Of a stretch of 43,896 nucleotides of DNA, positions 41,840 through 43,896 are shown piece by piece. Under the pieces are notes generated by a model. That model saw only the letters and a program-made list of their open reading frames with translations, ran no database searches and was not told the DNA's origin. Origin of the DNA: Bacteroidaceae bacterium (lineage in GTDB: Bacteria > Bacteroidota > Bacteroidia > Bacteroidales > Bacteroidaceae); assembly GCA_017547205.1 (NCBI GenBank), contig JAFYQH010000050.1, positions 1-43,896 on the forward strand, in the 5' to 3' direction. Made by a program: the position numbers and the translations under genes. Position 1 is the stretch's first letter. Each line of letters starts with the position of its first letter.

Positions 41840-43105
41840 TTAGGGTTTTAGTAAATTTATTGGTGCAACATAAACTCCATCTTCTCTTCTATATGCACCG
41901 CCCGTTGCTGTTAATACCATTAAGAAAGAAGGGCTTTTCTCATCACTCTTTTCTTCAATTTTTGATTTAAGTAATTTAAGCGAATGTGCACCAGCTTCTA
42001 TTAGGTCATCGCCGCCAAGTTTAATCTCTACAGCACCCCACCTACCATCTTCAAGATGTATTACAGCATCACATTCCAGGCCGGCATTGTCTCTATAATG
42101 CAACACTTCACCACCAAATGTTCCGGCATATATCCTTAAATCCCTGACAGCCATATCCTCAAAGAATAACCCAAAAGTTTCAAGGTCACGCATCAAGTCC
42201 TCCGGCATAACACCAAGTGCTCTGCAAGCTATTGAGGTGTCGACAAAGTGCCTTGTTGGAGTTGAGCGTATTGAGGTCTTGGAGCGGATGTTGGGATTCC
42301 ACGCCGGCATATCTTCAAGTATGTATAAATCTTGTAAAGCCTCTTTGTAGTCGTCAAAAGTCTTCTCATCCATCTTACGTTCATTGCTTTGTCTCACGTC
42401 GGCTATGATGGTTGAGATTGTCGCTTCTGTGGAAATATGACGAGCATAGCTTCTTACAATCATTTTCAATACCTCGGGTTTCTTGTTTCTAAAGCGTTCG
42501 TTCTCGCAGTCCTCAAAAACAAAAAGACCGTTCCAGTAATTCTTTGTAATTTCAATGGAAATTTCCTGTGGAGCAAGCACTGATATTGGCCATCCTCCAC
42601 GACATATCAAGTATGCGACATCGTTCAGTGTGAAATCGCTATTCAAGTCCCACGGGAATTCATTACCTCCACTAAACAAATCCATCAAAGATACAGTGCC
42701 TTTTGATTCTTTGGACTCCCATAGACTCATAGGGCGCATCTTGACAGGAGTAATCCTACCAGCTCCACTATGATGTACTTCTGTCTTATCTGCGGGAGTA
42801 GAACTGCCAGTCAATATATATTTACCAAATTCATAATTAAAATCAAGCTCGTCTTTTACTTGGTTCCATATATCCGGTGCCTTTTGCCATTCATCAATTA
42901 ACCTCGGCTTTTCACCTTGCAGAACTGCCTTTGGGTTCATTCTGGCCATAGCAATACTTTGTTTTGTGTTCAACTTGACAAAACTCTTTTGGAAGAGCAT
43001 GCAAGTAGTAGTTTTGCCGCAGAATTTTGGTCCTGCAACAACAACCGCCCCCGATGTTCTCAATTTTAGTTCAATTTCTTTTTCAACTAATCTGCTATGG
43101 TACAT
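41840..43105 (-). CDS. AAA_14 / DUF4143 family ATPase
   Basis: This 421-aa protein has an N-terminal P-loop ATPase domain: Walker A GPKFCGKTTT (about 25-34), Walker B-like PRLIDEWQ, and sensor-like YILTGSSTP. The C-terminal DUF4143 region ends in a PD-(D/E)xK-like arrangement (ECDAVIHL, WGAVEIKLG). The start at 43105 is used; the upstream in-frame Met at 43156 adds residues without family support. These proteins occur in many copies in Bacteroidales and archaea. Their role is unknown, though a link with mobile or toxin-like loci has been suggested. It stands alone between IS relics, with a direct-repeat motif upstream. Confidence 0.9.
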   Translation of the reverse strand: MYHSRLVEKEIELKLRTSGAVVVAGPKFCGKTTTCMLFQKSFVKLNTKQSIAMARMNPKAVLQGEKPRLIDEWQKAPDIWNQVKDELDFNYEFGKYILTGSSTPADKTEVHHSGAGRITPVKMRPMSLWESKESKGTVSLMDLFSGGNEFPWDLNSDFTLNDVAYLICRGGWPISVLAPQEISIEITKNYWNGLFVFEDCENERFRNKKPEVLKMIVRSYARHISTEATISTIIADVRQSNERKMDEKTFDDYKEALQDLYILEDMPAWNPNIRSKTSIRSTPTRHFVDTSIACRALGVMPEDLMRDLETFGLFFEDMAVRDLRIYAGTFGGEVLHYRDNAGLECDAVIHLEDGRWGAVEIKLGGDDLIEAGAHSLKLLKSKIEEKSDEKSPSFLMVLTATGGAYRREDGVYVAPINLLKP

Positions 43106-43165
43106 AATTGTAACGATTTGATATTGTGGTGGCAAAGATATATAAACAAATAACACATTACAAGA

Positions 43166-43206
43166 ATTCCGATTATTTCCAATCTATAATTCCGATTATT
43201 TTCAAT
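43166..43206. repeat. Direct repeat pair upstream of the ATPase gene
   Basis: ATTCCGATTATTTCCAAT (43166-43183) and ATTCCGATTATTTTCAAT (43189-43206) differ at one base and have a 23-bp period. They lie 60-100 bases upstream of the ATPase ATG and may be regulator sites. From 43207 to 43431 I see only a hairpin GCGAAAA/TTTTCGC (43247-43277). Confidence 0.6.
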
Positions 43207-43494
43207 TCAAAAATCCTGATATTTTTAGCAAGTACCCCTATACTCAGCGAAAATTGATAAAAAAATACGGTTTTCGCAAAGTATCACCAGTATTTTTCCT
43301 TCCTTTTCCAGCTGTAAACAAGCGGTAAACAAATGCTTCAAATTATCTATAAAACAGCTTGTTCTTGACATCCTGCACGGCTCGGAAATCTCAATAAAAC
43401 ACAAAAAAAGAAAGCGCTAACTGCTTGTTTTGGCTCAGCGGATATTTCGGGTTGGTACTGGCAATAATCAAGAATAAATTTATATTTTTGGTTT

Positions 43495-43845
43495 ATGAAA
43501 TCCGATCAGCTACTTCGAGCCATTCTTCCAGATGTGCTTATAGACAACTTTGATGTTGTGAATTACGAGAAGACCGACACGCGTTTTGACATATGGCTTG
43601 ACGAGAAGAAAGTCATGATGCGTGAGGACAAGAAGTGTAGTAATGTAATATCGCATGGTTTTGGCGAATATCATTCTATTCAAGATTTTCCAATCCGTGG
43701 TCGTGCCACATATCTTCATGTCCGCAAGCGCAAGTGGCTTGATAAGGATACGGGCGAAATCTTCAGTTACGATTGGGAACTGTCCGAGTTTGACGAGACC
43801 AGACTTAATTCTGAGTTCGTGTCTTTTTTAAAAGAAGGAGATTGA
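43495..43845 (+). CDS. ISAon1 family transposase N-terminal region (orfA)
   Basis: This 116-aa protein is the separate N-terminal component typical of ISAon1-like elements in Bacteroidetes. It starts MKSDQLLRAILPDVLIDNFD and contains HGFGEYHSIQDFPIRGR, TYLHVRKRKWLDKDTGEIFS and the tail LNSEFVSFLKEGD. It precedes the DDE transposase in a different frame. It is intact, so this IS may be complete. A 30-base piece of the same gene is present at 41143-41172. Confidence 0.88.
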   Translation: MKSDQLLRAILPDVLIDNFDVVNYEKTDTRFDIWLDEKKVMMREDKKCSNVISHGFGEYHSIQDFPIRGRATYLHVRKRKWLDKDTGEIFSYDWELSEFDETRLNSEFVSFLKEGD

Positions 43846-43896
43846 GACCACCCCTATAAGCATCTCCACACTTGCTGCCCGCAATGGTCTTAAAGG
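43841..43896 (+). CDS. ISAon1-type transposase, first codons (partial)
   Basis: After the orfA stop, the +1 frame reads IETTPISISTLAARNGLK up to the window edge, the usual beginning of the second ISAon1 protein. That frame has a stop (TAA at about 43829) further upstream, so translation would have to begin in between. The candidate is ATT at 43841, overlapping the orfA TGA and preceded by GAAGGAG. The alternative is ribosomal frameshifting. Confidence 0.6.
   Translation, partial: METTPISISTLAARNGLK

Larger units (their letters stand above)
43432..43896 (+). mobile_element. ISAon1-type insertion sequence, left part (runs off the window)
   Basis: It begins with the end GGCTCAGCGGATAT (43432-43445). 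It contains orfA and the first codons of the transposase. The right end lies outside. Confidence 0.75.

Overview
The window comes from a Bacteroidales bacterium (Bacteroidaceae/Prevotellaceae-like). Several things point there: the ArgR-GNAT-ArgG-ArgC-ArgD arginine cluster, a GH92 mannosidase lipoprotein, a giant secreted LamG protein with a C-terminal type IX secretion-like tail, an ISAon1-type insertion sequence, and promoters of the Bacteroidales form TAnnTTTG rather than the sigma-70 form. No strain can be named from sequence alone.

Region 1 (1-16.7 kb) is housekeeping and metabolic and relatively GC-rich. It holds the end of lemA, a flavodiiron oxygen/NO reductase, a secreted PI-PLC-like enzyme, a lipoprotein with YD-type repeats, lipoamide dehydrogenase, inositol-3-phosphate synthase, and the arginine operon argR-GNAT-argG-argC-argD. 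A perfect 52-bp palindrome closes that operon. Beyond it lie a TM2/DUF2752 membrane pair, an OPT transporter and a GH92 alpha-mannosidase.

Region 2 (16.7-27.7 kb) is an AT-rich accessory island with defence character, almost entirely on the minus strand. Reading from 26.8 kb down, a tight operon encodes a small XRE regulator, a nuclease-methyltransferase fusion (BcgI-like), a protein with a HEPN RNase motif (RNAIVH), a two-TRD specificity subunit, an unrecognised 289-aa protein, and a four-helix membrane protein coupled to it by TAATG. The membrane gene's stop overlaps (ATGA) the start codon of a 23-codon relic of an AlbA_2/Schlafen-type gene. An intact paralogue of that gene lies 1.3 kb further on, and a Bro-N/Fic gene sits between the 5' relic and a 3' relic. 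On the other side of the operon is a decapitated hipA behind two intact-looking operators. I regard the RM-HEPN-S-289aa-4TM operon as the most likely undescribed system here.

Region 3 (27.7-40.2 kb) is a surface/secreted operon: a 3264-aa LamG/FnIII protein, a 376-aa secreted partner overlapping it by ATGA, and a 53-aa peptide-like protein. It is followed by a membrane-bound AraC-family regulator.

Region 4 (40.2-43.9 kb) is a tRNA-anchored scrapyard. It contains a serine-recombinase C-terminal remnant beside tRNA-Pro(CGG), tRNA-Phe(GAA), an IS end, an IS orfA scrap, a tRNA-Met(CAU) relic and two structured, terminator-bounded intergenic stretches. It ends with a DUF4143-type ATPase and the start of an ISAon1-type insertion sequence that runs off the window.
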